From NCBI RefSeq assembly GCF_049116215.1, contig NZ_JAGDZB010000002.1, positions 62,001 through 126,000 on the forward strand: a DNA stretch of 64,000 bases, written 5' to 3'. Each line of letters begins with the position of its first letter. The stretch's first letter is position 1. This document shows positions 8,418 through 16,196 of this stretch, piece after piece. The notes under the pieces were generated by a model that was given only the letters and a program-made list of their open reading frames with translations, ran no database searches and was not told the DNA's origin. The DNA comes from Shimia sp049116215. Its GTDB lineage: Bacteria; Pseudomonadota; Alphaproteobacteria; Rhodobacterales; Rhodobacteraceae. A program made the position numbers and the translations under genes.

Positions 8418-9005
8418 ATGGCACACACCCGCAAATCTCCCCGGTTCACCCGCCGCTCCTTTCTGATCAGCAGCTCGCTCACACCCTTTGTGGCCGCTTC
8501 CCCCGCGCTGGCGCTCACCGAGGCGGAACCGGAGCCATCCGTGCAGCGCAACGTGTCCTCCTTCCGCACCCATGAGTGGCAGGACCATTTTGACACGCTT
8601 GGCGCGGGTCTGATCATTTCCGACACCACCACGCGTGTGCTGCAGCACTGGACGGCGGATGGCGAGATGCGCATCTACCCAACCTCCGTGCCGCTGACCG
8701 ACGAACTCACCAAACGCGGCTACACCGAAGTCACCGAAAAACGCGCCAACCCTGGCTGGGCGCCCACGCCATCGATGCGCGAGCGCAACCCCGAGTGGCC
8801 GCCATATGTCAAAGGCGGCGATCCTTCCAATCCGCTGGGCACCCGCGCGCTATACCTGTCGTGGCAATACTACCGCATCCACGGCACCCACGACACGCGC
8901 AAGATTGGCCGCCGCTCCTCCAACGGCTGCATCGGCCTTTACAACGAACACATCGAAGAGGTGTTTGACCGCACCAAAGTCGGCACCAAAGTCAAACTGA
9001 TCTGA
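8418..9005 (+). CDS. L,D-transpeptidase (YkuD domain), exported with a twin-arginine-like signal
   Basis: This 195-residue protein starts at the ATG with GAGG 6 nt upstream; an ATG nine codons earlier (8391) has a poor site. The N-terminus TRRSFLISSSLTPFVAASPALA is a twin-arginine-type signal. The YkuD catalytic block lies at His155 (RIHGTHDT) through Cys171 (GRRSSNGCIGLYN), so the enzyme should be active. These enzymes form 3-3 crosslinks in peptidoglycan or attach proteins to it in the periplasm. It is followed after 10 nt by a cytochrome c gene and then a multicopper oxidase, so it leads an exported-protein operon. Confidence 0.88.
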   Translation: MAHTRKSPRFTRRSFLISSSLTPFVAASPALALTEAEPEPSVQRNVSSFRTHEWQDHFDTLGAGLIISDTTTRVLQHWTADGEMRIYPTSVPLTDELTKRGYTEVTEKRANPGWAPTPSMRERNPEWPPYVKGGDPSNPLGTRALYLSWQYYRIHGTHDTRKIGRRSSNGCIGLYNEHIEEVFDRTKVGTKVKLI

Positions 9006-9015
9006 TCCCAACACC

Positions 9016-9456
9016 ATGACCAAACCCCTTGTCCTCGCGGGCGTGGTGCTGGCTCTGGGCGCGGTAACATTTGCCGCCCTCCAGTTTCAGCCCACCCCGG
9101 CCCAGCCAGTCGCTTCCCCCGAAACCACAGCCACCACCGCCATGGTTGCCGTTACACAGCCCGCCGCTCACAGCGAGCTGGCGCAAATGGGCAAACGCGC
9201 CTTTGAGGCCACCTGCGCCGCCTGCCACGGCGAAAACGCGGCAGGCCAGGACGGCGTTGCCCCTCCACTGGTGCACAAGATCTACGAGCCCGGCCACCAT
9301 TCCGACATGGCCTTCTTCATGGCCGTCGACAACGGCGTGCGCGCTCATCACTGGGCCTTTGGCAACATGCCTCCGGTGGCAGGCTTGACCAAAGGCGACG
9401 TGAAAGCCATCGTGGCCTACGTCCGCGAGCTGCAACGCGAAAACGGCATTTTTTAA
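9016..9456 (+). CDS. Class I c-type cytochrome, membrane-anchored or secreted
   Basis: The 146-residue protein has an N-terminal hydrophobic segment (residues 5-22), either an uncleaved anchor or a Sec signal, and an Ala/Pro/Thr-rich linker (25-50). The single heme domain has the binding site Cys67-Ala-Ala-Cys70-His71 and a likely axial Met118 in FGNMPPVAG. It is a periplasm-facing electron carrier. Placed 10 nt after the L,D-transpeptidase and 50 nt before the multicopper oxidase, it is a reasonable electron donor to that oxidase (inference). No ribosome site is obvious, so it may be translationally coupled. Confidence 0.9.
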   Translation: MTKPLVLAGVVLALGAVTFAALQFQPTPAQPVASPETTATTAMVAVTQPAAHSELAQMGKRAFEATCAACHGENAAGQDGVAPPLVHKIYEPGHHSDMAFFMAVDNGVRAHHWAFGNMPPVAGLTKGDVKAIVAYVRELQRENGIF

Positions 9457-9506
9457 ACGCGCCACCGCCGCCCACCTCCAAACTTCCGACCAGTAAGAGT
9501 GCCCCC

Positions 9507-10880
9507 ATGCCCCTCACCCGCCGCCAGTTCCTCGCCAGCACCGCCGCCCTGGCCCTGACGCCCAAAACCGGCCTTGCGGCCACCGCCCCGGTGATCGAAG
9601 CCACCACAGGCCGTGTGCAGCTGATAGATGCGGAGTTCGGCGACTATCCGGAGACCGAGGTCTGGGGCTACAACGGATCTGTTCCGGGCCCGCTCCTGCG
9701 TTTCAAACAAGGCGACACCCTCAAGCAGGAGCTGCTCAACAGCCTGCCCAACCCAACCGCCATTCACTGGCACGGCATCCGCGTGCCCAACCCCATGGAC
9801 GGCGTGCCCGGCATGACCCAGGACGCGGTGCCTACGGGCGACCGCTTCCACTACGAATTCCCGCTCAAAGACGCCGGCACCTACTGGTACCACTCCCACA
9901 ATCAATCCACCGAACAGGTCGCTCGCGGCCTTTACGGTGTGGTTGTGGTGGAAGAAACCAACGCGCCAGACGTGGACCACGACATTGTGGTGGTGCTGGA
10001 CGATTGGCGGCTCAGTGAAGACGCCCAAATCACCGACGATTTTAACGCCATGCATGATTGGACCCACGCCGGACGGCTTGGCAACTACATCCACGCGCAG
10101 CTGTCTGAGCAGCCGGAAGCTGTGCCCGAAAACGCCCGCCTGCGCCTGCGCTTTGTCAACGTTGCCACCGACCGCGTCATCACCGTCTCCGTACAAGGCG
10201 GCGACGGCAAACTGGTCGCCCGCGATGGCATGCCGCTGGACACACCTGAACCACTCGATGCGATGCCCTTTGGCCCGGCCGAGCGCGCCGACGTGATCAT
10301 CGACGCCGCAGCCAACGAGGCCAACGCGCTGCAAATTGTCCTGCACGAAGGCGACACGGGCTACCTGCTCAAAGAGATCCCCATCTCAGGCACCCAACCC
10401 GCTCGCGCCGCAATCAAGCCCCTGCCCGCCAACCCAATGCCACGCCTCTCAGACCTCACGGACGCCCTGAACGTGCCCCTGCATATGGAAGGCGGCGCCA
10501 TGGGCGGCCTGCGCGAAGCCACCTACGAAGGCGAAACACTGGACGCACGCAGCTTGGTCGACAAAGGCCAGGTCTGGGCCTTCAATGGCCAGGCCGGTCT
10601 CAGCGACACGCCACTGGTGGAAGTCCCCCAGGGCCAAATCGTGCGCATCCCGATGCAAAACGACACGTCTTTTGCCCACGCCATGCACCTGCACGGCACC
10701 CATTTTCAGGAAGTCCTACCCGACGGCAGCTTTGGCCCCTTGAAAGACACCATTCTAATGCAGCCCCGCGAGACCCGCGAGATCGCCTTCATCGCGGGTG
10801 CACCCGGCAAATGGCTGATGCACTGCCACATGCTGTCTCACGCCGCCGCTGGAATGCGCACCTGGATCAAGGTTGTGTGA
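9507..10880 (+). CDS. Multicopper oxidase (three-cupredoxin type, Tat-exported)
   Basis: At 457 residues it has a Tat signal (LTRRQFLASTAALAL) and all four copper-ligand clusters: HWHG at 87-90, WYHSH at 127-131, HAMHLHGTH at 391-399, and HCHMLSHAAAGM at 439-450 with Cys440 as the type-1 copper ligand and Met450 as the likely axial ligand. It should couple four one-electron oxidations to reduction of O2 to water in the periplasm. Family members oxidise Cu(I), Mn(II), phenols or act in copper tolerance. There is no Met-rich insert of the CueO kind, so a copper-oxidase role is not certain. It is transcribed after the cytochrome c gene. Confidence 0.92.
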   Translation: MPLTRRQFLASTAALALTPKTGLAATAPVIEATTGRVQLIDAEFGDYPETEVWGYNGSVPGPLLRFKQGDTLKQELLNSLPNPTAIHWHGIRVPNPMDGVPGMTQDAVPTGDRFHYEFPLKDAGTYWYHSHNQSTEQVARGLYGVVVVEETNAPDVDHDIVVVLDDWRLSEDAQITDDFNAMHDWTHAGRLGNYIHAQLSEQPEAVPENARLRLRFVNVATDRVITVSVQGGDGKLVARDGMPLDTPEPLDAMPFGPAERADVIIDAAANEANALQIVLHEGDTGYLLKEIPISGTQPARAAIKPLPANPMPRLSDLTDALNVPLHMEGGAMGGLREATYEGETLDARSLVDKGQVWAFNGQAGLSDTPLVEVPQGQIVRIPMQNDTSFAHAMHLHGTHFQEVLPDGSFGPLKDTILMQPRETREIAFIAGAPGKWLMHCHMLSHAAAGMRTWIKVV

Positions 10881-10907
10881 GCTTTAGGCAGGCTCCCGTC
10901 CCAGACC

Positions 10908-12683
10908 TCACAAATCCAAAACCAGCGGCCCCGAAGGCACCGAGGAACAGATCAACGTCTGCGTAGTGTCTTCTCCCTCCGGCCCAGACAACCGCGTCGC
11001 TTGACCTTCTTTGATGCCACATCGGCAACTGCCACACAGGCCTGCACGGCAATGGGACGGCGGCAACACGCCGTATTTTTCGGCAAACTCCAACAAAGAC
11101 CCATCAGACGGGCTCCAGATTGCGGTCACATCGGACCGCGCCAGCGTGACCGAAACCGGCGCAATCTCAGGAATATCGCGCATGTCTACTGTCGCGCGTG
11201 GTGAGGCAAACCGATCGACAAACACCCGCTCCTCAGCCACGTCAGCCGCCGCCAATTGGGCCTCAAAATCGGCAACAAACCCAACCGGTCCACAGACATG
11301 CACATCTGCGTTCGCCTCCGCGACAGACGTCGCCAAATCCGCTAAATCTGGTCGCCCACCCAAAGCGCCCTCAACCGGTCTTTCCGCCTGCGACAGGTAC
11401 AACGTCAGCGTTGCCTGCGGCAGATCTGCGGCCAATGTCTTACATTCCGCCCACAACGCCGCCGCCTCAAGGCTGCGTGCCACATGCACCACATGCACCG
11501 GCTTCTGCCACCCTTCTGCCACCAGCTCACGCAGCTTGGCGACTGTTGGCGTGATCCCGATCCCCGCGCTCACCAATGTGACCGCAGATGTTTCCGGTCG
11601 CAAAGTGGCCTCCCCAAAAGGCCCACTCATCACCAGGTGATCCCCTGCCGCCAGCAAATGTATCGCTTGTGACCCCGACCCTTGATCGCGCTTCACCGAA
11701 ATCCGCAGCTGCCCGCCTTCTGTGGCGGACACCGTGTAACTGCGCCAGATCTCGCCAGAGACCAAATTATGCAGCCGTACATATTGCCCGCCCCGCAAGG
11801 CCTTCACCGTGCCCAACGCCGACAGGCTGTCTTGCAGCCAAACCGAGCGCACATCTGCGCTCTCCACCTCAACAGAAGCCACCGTCGCAACACGCGGCCA
11901 TTGCGCCACCGGAGGCGCCGTCTCTACCGCCGCTGCTTGCGCCAGCGCGTCTCCTGACACACCTGTCAACACGCGTCCTGACGCGCCCTGCGTCAAATCT
12001 CCGCCTTGCCGCACCACGGCATAGACACCGCAGTAGATATGGCCGAAGAACTGGTTGAGTGCCGCTGGCATGTTCACGTCCAGCGCACCGGTCTGCACAT
12101 TCACCGATGTGCCTTTGCAACGGTCAATCGGCCGAATAATCTGCAATTCCACATCACCAAACCGCAGCGTTTTTCCAAGCCAGGAAAACTCTTCCCATGG
12201 TTTGGCCCGCACATAGATATTGCCACGGAATCGCAACGGATCAATCTCCCGCCCCAGCGCTTTGCCAATCGCTTCCACTGTCGACAGGTTGATGATCGAC
12301 ACCGCCGCATCCGGATGGTCCCAATACCCGCGTCCTCCCCCTGCCCGCGCCAGTTGCGTCTGGCCGTCCATTTCTTCAGAAAACGCGGCGACCTGATCAG
12401 TCTCCGGCAAAATTGTAGCTGAGGTCCCGGACGGCGCAGTCACCCGAACCACATCGCCAACCGACCGCACCGCATAACAGGTCAACTCCGGCCGGATCGT
12501 CATGCGCTGGAACGCCTGACATGCGGTCCACTTTCCCTCTGGCTGCACCGGCAAAGAGCCAGTCTCAATCGCGCGCCGCCGATCCCCGGGGAAACCCTCT
12601 CCGTCAGTGAGCGCCACCGAAGGCAAAGCCTCTCCCGGCAGACCCTTAATCGGATATCGGTAGAGCGAAGCAACAGTCACCAT
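10908..12683 (-). CDS. YcbX-like MOSC protein fused to a flavin reductase and 2Fe-2S ferredoxin
   Basis: The 591-residue protein starts at MVTVASLYRY, chosen because GGAGG/GGAGAG lies directly upstream and the PIKG motif follows at residues 11-14. Domain order: MOSC N-terminal barrel (1-90), MOSC (100-235) with the molybdenum-cofactor Cys189 in RPIDRCKGT, ferredoxin-reductase FAD/NAD domain (about 262-490, RSYTVS and SAGIGITPT), and plant-type ferredoxin (508-591) with Cys545, Cys550, Cys553 and Cys579. Family members reduce N-hydroxylated bases and related N-oxides. Here the electron chain from NAD(P)H through flavin and 2Fe-2S to the molybdenum site is in one chain. It converges on the multicopper oxidase. 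Confidence 0.9.
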   Translation of the reverse strand: MVTVASLYRYPIKGLPGEALPSVALTDGEGFPGDRRRAIETGSLPVQPEGKWTACQAFQRMTIRPELTCYAVRSVGDVVRVTAPSGTSATILPETDQVAAFSEEMDGQTQLARAGGGRGYWDHPDAAVSIINLSTVEAIGKALGREIDPLRFRGNIYVRAKPWEEFSWLGKTLRFGDVELQIIRPIDRCKGTSVNVQTGALDVNMPAALNQFFGHIYCGVYAVVRQGGDLTQGASGRVLTGVSGDALAQAAAVETAPPVAQWPRVATVASVEVESADVRSVWLQDSLSALGTVKALRGGQYVRLHNLVSGEIWRSYTVSATEGGQLRISVKRDQGSGSQAIHLLAAGDHLVMSGPFGEATLRPETSAVTLVSAGIGITPTVAKLRELVAEGWQKPVHVVHVARSLEAAALWAECKTLAADLPQATLTLYLSQAERPVEGALGGRPDLADLATSVAEANADVHVCGPVGFVADFEAQLAAADVAEERVFVDRFASPRATVDMRDIPEIAPVSVTLARSDVTAIWSPSDGSLLEFAEKYGVLPPSHCRAGLCGSCRCGIKEGQATRLSGPEGEDTTQTLICSSVPSGPLVLDL

Positions 12684-12821
12684 CTCTCCGCCCTCCCAAG
12701 CCCTTGGCCATTGAAAGCGAAACAAAACATGGGGGCGGGGCAGTTACTGTGTCCTAGCTGTATCATGGGCACTTTATGCCGGAACCTTTTGATGACTCAC
12801 GATCACCAAACTGATATCTTT

Positions 12822-12836
12822 CGAGAATTATTCTCG
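12822..12836. promoter_or_regulatory. Perfect palindrome, likely Lrp-type operator
   Basis: CGAGAATTATTCTCG has 7-bp arms around a central T and contains AG-N7-CT with an A/T core, the layout of the Lrp consensus. It lies 21 nt upstream of the Lrp-family gene at 12858 and between it and the divergent MOSC gene, so autoregulation or control of the MOSC gene is likely (inference). Confidence 0.6.
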
Positions 12837-12857
12837 CCAAGAAGTCAAATCTGAACA

Positions 12858-13328
12858 ATGCCCCTCGATCCCTCAGACACAACCATCCTGAACGCCTTGC
12901 AAACCAACGCGCGGTGCAGCCTGGAACAACTTGCTGATCTCACGGGCCTCTCGACTGCCACCGTGCAACGCCGCCTGCGCAGCCTGCGCGAATCTGGCGT
13001 GATCGACCGCGAAATAGCTGTGCTTGATCCGGACAAACTTGGGCACAACATGACCTTTGTGGTGATGGTGGAACTGGAACGCGAGCGCCTGGATCAAATC
13101 GACCTCTTTGTCCGCCAGACCCGCAAAGATCCGCAAGTGCAGCAATGTTACTACATCACTGGCGAAGCAGACTTCTGTCTGATCTGCGTGGTCAAAGACA
13201 TGGCTGATTTTGAACAGCTCACCCACCGTCTGTTTTTCGAAAACGCCAACGTCCGCCGCTTCCGCACCTCTGTTGTCATGGGCCGCAAAAAGGTTGGCTT
13301 GGATCTGCCGATAGAGCACTTGGTTTAA
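12858..13328 (+). CDS. Lrp/AsnC family transcriptional regulator
   Basis: At 156 residues it has the normal Lrp length. The N-terminal AsnC helix-turn-helix spans residues 1-60 (DTTILNALQTNARCSLEQLADLTGLSTATVQRRLRSLRESGVI), followed by the RAM/effector domain (about 65-150) with the ITGEADFCLICVVKD strand-loop. It is divergent from the MOSC-reductase gene with 174 nt between start codons, and a perfect palindrome sits just before its ATG. A role in controlling either itself or the divergent gene fits the family. The effector, usually an amino acid, cannot be named. Confidence 0.9.
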   Translation: MPLDPSDTTILNALQTNARCSLEQLADLTGLSTATVQRRLRSLRESGVIDREIAVLDPDKLGHNMTFVVMVELERERLDQIDLFVRQTRKDPQVQQCYYITGEADFCLICVVKDMADFEQLTHRLFFENANVRRFRTSVVMGRKKVGLDLPIEHLV

Positions 13329-13482
13329 CATCAGTGGCCCAAAACCTTGCGCGCCGTCCTGCGGGTGTTGGTATTGGGAACCACAGAACAAAACAGCGCC
13401 CTTGGTGCCAATCACTTGTCCCGCCCCCAAAATCCCGGGTTTCAAGCCACAAAAACTGAAATTTTTTCCCCAATTAAATCAA

Positions 13483-13496
13483 TGCACTAAAGTGCA
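13483..13496. promoter_or_regulatory. Perfect palindrome upstream of the ECF-type promoter
   Basis: TGCACTAAAGTGCA has 6-bp arms and a 2-nt centre, 35 nt upstream of the TGTCGA element at 13531. It is a plausible repressor or activator site for the MAPEG-DGPF-sigma operon. No cognate regulator is identified. Confidence 0.45.
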
Positions 13497-13530
13497 GGGT
13501 GTAAGAATTCGATAAATCTCTCCTCTCCGA

Positions 13531-13557
13531 TGTCGAAATCCGGAGGTGGCTCTCGTC
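13531..13557 (+). promoter_or_regulatory. Candidate ECF42 sigma promoter (TGTCGA-N17-CGTC)
   Basis: TGTCGA at 13531-13536 and CGTC at 13554-13557 are spaced by exactly 17 nt, ending 34 nt before the MAPEG start codon. TGTCGA is the -35 element I recall being described for ECF42 sigma factors that control DGPF genes, and CGTC is a usual ECF -10. The sigma gene is the last gene of this operon, so positive autoregulation is implied (inference). Confidence 0.6.
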
Positions 13558-13591
13558 CTTGGGGTACAGACACCCAAAGGAAGGGCACATC

Positions 13592-13984
13592 GTGATTTTC
13601 ACAGTAACACCAATCTACGCCTTGCTGGCATCCCTGATCTACATGGTTCTCTGGACGCGGGTCACATCCAAACGCAGCGCGCTAGGGCAATCCATCGGAG
13701 ACGGCGGTGACAGCGATCTGCTTCTGCGCATCCGCCAACACGGCAATTGCGCGGAATGGATAAGTTTTCTGCTTATCCTGATGATCCTCGCCGAAGGCAT
13801 GGGCGCACCCGCACTCTACCTGCACATCAGCGGCGTATTGCTGCTGATCGGGCGGGTCGCACACCCCTTTGGATTGAAGAAAGACAATGCCAGCCATGTC
13901 CTGCGCTATGTCGGCAATGGCACTAATATGCTCGCCACACTCAACGTGATGGTTTGCCTCGGCGTGAACATTCTAGGCTTCTAA
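13592..13984 (+). CDS. MAPEG family membrane protein
   Basis: The 130-residue protein starts at a GTG preceded by AAGGAAGGG; a TTG eleven codons upstream is less likely because it would place the promoter inside the reading frame. There are four hydrophobic segments (about 5-25, 55-75, 78-97, 108-128), and the conserved MAPEG blocks RIRQHGNCAEWISFLLILM and GRVAHPFGL are present. Family members are membrane-associated proteins in eicosanoid and glutathione metabolism; the bacterial function is mostly undefined. It is first in an apparent operon with a DGPF/YCII protein and an ECF42 sigma factor, which suggests a stress or detoxification role. Confidence 0.82.
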   Translation: MIFTVTPIYALLASLIYMVLWTRVTSKRSALGQSIGDGGDSDLLLRIRQHGNCAEWISFLLILMILAEGMGAPALYLHISGVLLLIGRVAHPFGLKKDNASHVLRYVGNGTNMLATLNVMVCLGVNILGF

Positions 13985-14030
13985 AGCCACACAATCTCCA
14001 GTTTACTCACCCCCAGGAAAGGGAATTCCA

Positions 14031-14393
14031 ATGAAGTATATGCTATTGATCTACAACGACCCCGAGCAGCAACCCGATTACGGGACAGAGGCGTTTGACG
14101 CCATGATGCAGGGCTTCTTTGCTGCAAATGACAAAATGAAAGCAGACGGCGTGCTGGTTGACGGTGAGAGCCTGACAGAACCCAAAACCGCCACCTCCGT
14201 GCGCGTTAAGGAAGGCAAAACTGAAACCATGGATGGGCCTTTTGCCGAAACCCGGGAATACCTCGGCGGGTACTATATCGTCGACGTGCCCAATCTTGAC
14301 GCCGCGATCTCCTACGCCGAATTGATCCCTTCAACCAAATGGGGAACCGTCGAAGTGCGTGCGTTGATGGATTACAATCCGGCTGGCAACTGA
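14031..14393 (+). CDS. YCII-related DGPF-domain protein
   Basis: At 120 residues it opens with MKYMLLIYNDPE and contains the eponymous DGPF motif in METMDGPFAETREYLGGYYIVD-like sequence (around residues 66-85). AGGAAAGGG precedes the ATG. The fold is a ferredoxin-like dimeric YCII barrel of unknown enzymatic activity. Such genes are the standard neighbours and targets of ECF42 sigma factors, and here its TGA overlaps the ATG of the sigma gene (TGATG), so the two are translationally coupled. Confidence 0.92.
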   Translation: MKYMLLIYNDPEQQPDYGTEAFDAMMQGFFAANDKMKADGVLVDGESLTEPKTATSVRVKEGKTETMDGPFAETREYLGGYYIVDVPNLDAAISYAELIPSTKWGTVEVRALMDYNPAGN

Positions 14394-15619
14394 TGCCACA
14401 CACAGCCGCCCCTATTGCCATTCATAAAGCCATAGAAGATGTGCTGCGGCAGGATCGGGGGCGGCTGATCGCTGGTTTAGTGTCACGCCTTGGCGACATT
14501 CAACTGGCCGAAGACGCCCTGCAAGATGCGTTGATCTCCGCCATGTCCCATTGGGGCCGTTCCGGCCTGCCGCACGCGCCAACCGGCTGGCTGATGAAAG
14601 TTGCCTATAACCGAGGCATCGACAGGATCCGAAAAAGCCAAAGCGAGACACGAAAAGCCGGCGACATTGGTGCGGTTGTCCCATCTCATTTTGAGGCCGA
14701 AGATGCAGACCAGATCCCCGATGAGCGCCTGCGCCTGATTTTTGCCTGTTGTCACCCAACACTTGGAGAGAAATCCCGCGTGGCTCTAACCCTCCGCACC
14801 GTGTGCAACCTGACCACACGCGAGATTGCGGCAGCGTTTTTGGACACGGACGTCACCATCGGACAGCGCATCTCCCGCGCCAAATCCAGCTTGCGCGACA
14901 CAGGTACCACCTTTGAAATCCCCGAACCGGAAGCTTGGCCCGCTCGACTAAACGCGGTCCTGTCCACGGTCTACCTGATTTACACCGTTGGCTATGTAAA
15001 CGAGGACAGGAGCGATCGCGACCTTGGCGAAGAAGCCATTTTCCTGATGCGCCTGCTCGACAAACTGTGCCCGGACGACCCCGAAATTGAAGGCGCCTTG
15101 GCGCTTGTCCTGTTGACTGAAGCACGGCGTGAGGCGCGGGTTGGTGATGACGGCGCAACGGTGCCGCCGGAATCCCAAAACCGCCAATTGTGGAACACGC
15201 AGATGATCACGGAGGGCCGCGCCTTACTCAATGCGGCTATGGAGCGCCAATGTCCCGGTCCCTACCAAATCAAAGCAGCCATTGCCGATTGCCACATGGC
15301 AGGCCCGACACCAGATTGGCAACAAATCTCCCTGCTTTACGGCGCGCTCTGGCCACATGAGCCAACAGCTGTGGTCGCCTTAAACTGGGCAACCGTTATT
15401 GCCGAACTGGGAGAGGTTGATCTCGCCCTCAGCCGAATTGAAACACTGGGCAGTGAGCTCAAAACATTTCAACCCTATTACGCAGCTTACGCAGATGTGC
15501 TTGTCAAAGCCGGACGGATGCAGGACGCCAAAGCGGCTTACATAAAAGCCATCAACCTGGCGCAAAGTCCTTCAAACAGAAAGTTCCTGGAGAACACACT
15601 GCAACAGCTGCACCTCTAA
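14393..15619 (+). CDS. ECF42-type RNA polymerase sigma factor with long C-terminal TPR-like extension
   Basis: The 408-residue protein starts at MPHTAAPIAIHK, overlapping the stop of the DGPF gene. Sigma region 2 is at about 12-85 (RLGDIQLAEDALQDALISAM, GWLMKVAYNRGIDRIRK), region 4 at about 115-175 (EKSRVALTLRTVCNLTTREIAAAFL and QRISRAKSSLRD). The remaining ~230 residues are helical with TPR-like repeats (ALNWATVIAELGEVDLALSRIE; YADVLVKAGRMQDAKAAYIKAI). This is the ECF42 architecture: no anti-sigma gene, control through the C-terminal extension. A TGTCGA-N17-CGTC promoter lies at the head of its operon. Confidence 0.92.
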   Translation: MPHTAAPIAIHKAIEDVLRQDRGRLIAGLVSRLGDIQLAEDALQDALISAMSHWGRSGLPHAPTGWLMKVAYNRGIDRIRKSQSETRKAGDIGAVVPSHFEAEDADQIPDERLRLIFACCHPTLGEKSRVALTLRTVCNLTTREIAAAFLDTDVTIGQRISRAKSSLRDTGTTFEIPEPEAWPARLNAVLSTVYLIYTVGYVNEDRSDRDLGEEAIFLMRLLDKLCPDDPEIEGALALVLLTEARREARVGDDGATVPPESQNRQLWNTQMITEGRALLNAAMERQCPGPYQIKAAIADCHMAGPTPDWQQISLLYGALWPHEPTAVVALNWATVIAELGEVDLALSRIETLGSELKTFQPYYAAYADVLVKAGRMQDAKAAYIKAINLAQSPSNRKFLENTLQQLHL

Positions 15620-15645
15620 TGCCGCTGCCCCCCGCGCCTGTCACA

Positions 15646-16143
15646 TCACAACACCACCAAGCGCTCTGACACTGGCGAAGACTGAACAATCGAAGAATTC
15701 GTCGCCCCATACGGCACCAGCCGATCAATCACCATCTCCATCTCCGCCACATCGCGCACATGCGCCCGTGCCACAAAACAATCCTCACCGGATACGCGCT
15801 CGCAAACCACAATCTGTGGCGTGTCCTGAATGGCCGCAATCATATTGCCCATTTCGCCGGGCATCGGACGCGCCCGGATCAGAACCGTCAGCCCATAGCC
15901 AAGTTTGGCCGGATCAATCTGTGCCGCGTAGCCGGTGATAATCCCCACATCCTCCAGTCGCCGCACCCGGTCCGCCACACTTGGGGCTGACAGGCCCACA
16001 CGCCGGGCCAACTCCGCCCGCGCAATCCGCGCATCTGCGCTCAGCTCCCGTAGAATCGCCACATCAACACGGTCCAACACTCGACCTTCAGATCGAAGGT
16101 CATTTTCACCACGCACCTTTGCATCCATCACAGTTTCCGCCAT
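15646..16143 (-). CDS. Lrp/AsnC family transcriptional regulator
   Basis: The 165-residue regulator has an N-terminal extension of about 20 residues, an AsnC helix-turn-helix (about 24-80, LDRVDVAILRELSADARIARAELARRVGLSAPSVADRVRRLE) and the RAM domain (about 88-160, VCERVSGEDCFVARAHV). GAGGTGG precedes the ATG at 16143. It is divergent from an EamA exporter with only 53 nt between start codons, a common arrangement in which an Lrp protein senses an amino acid and controls its exporter (inference). Confidence 0.92.
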   Translation of the reverse strand: MAETVMDAKVRGENDLRSEGRVLDRVDVAILRELSADARIARAELARRVGLSAPSVADRVRRLEDVGIITGYAAQIDPAKLGYGLTVLIRARPMPGEMGNMIAAIQDTPQIVVCERVSGEDCFVARAHVRDVAEMEMVIDRLVPYGATNSSIVQSSPVSERLVVL

Positions 16144-16196
16144 CTTTCCACCACCTCACCATATCCTATGCGCGTTTCAACTTGCATTGTGATCCC

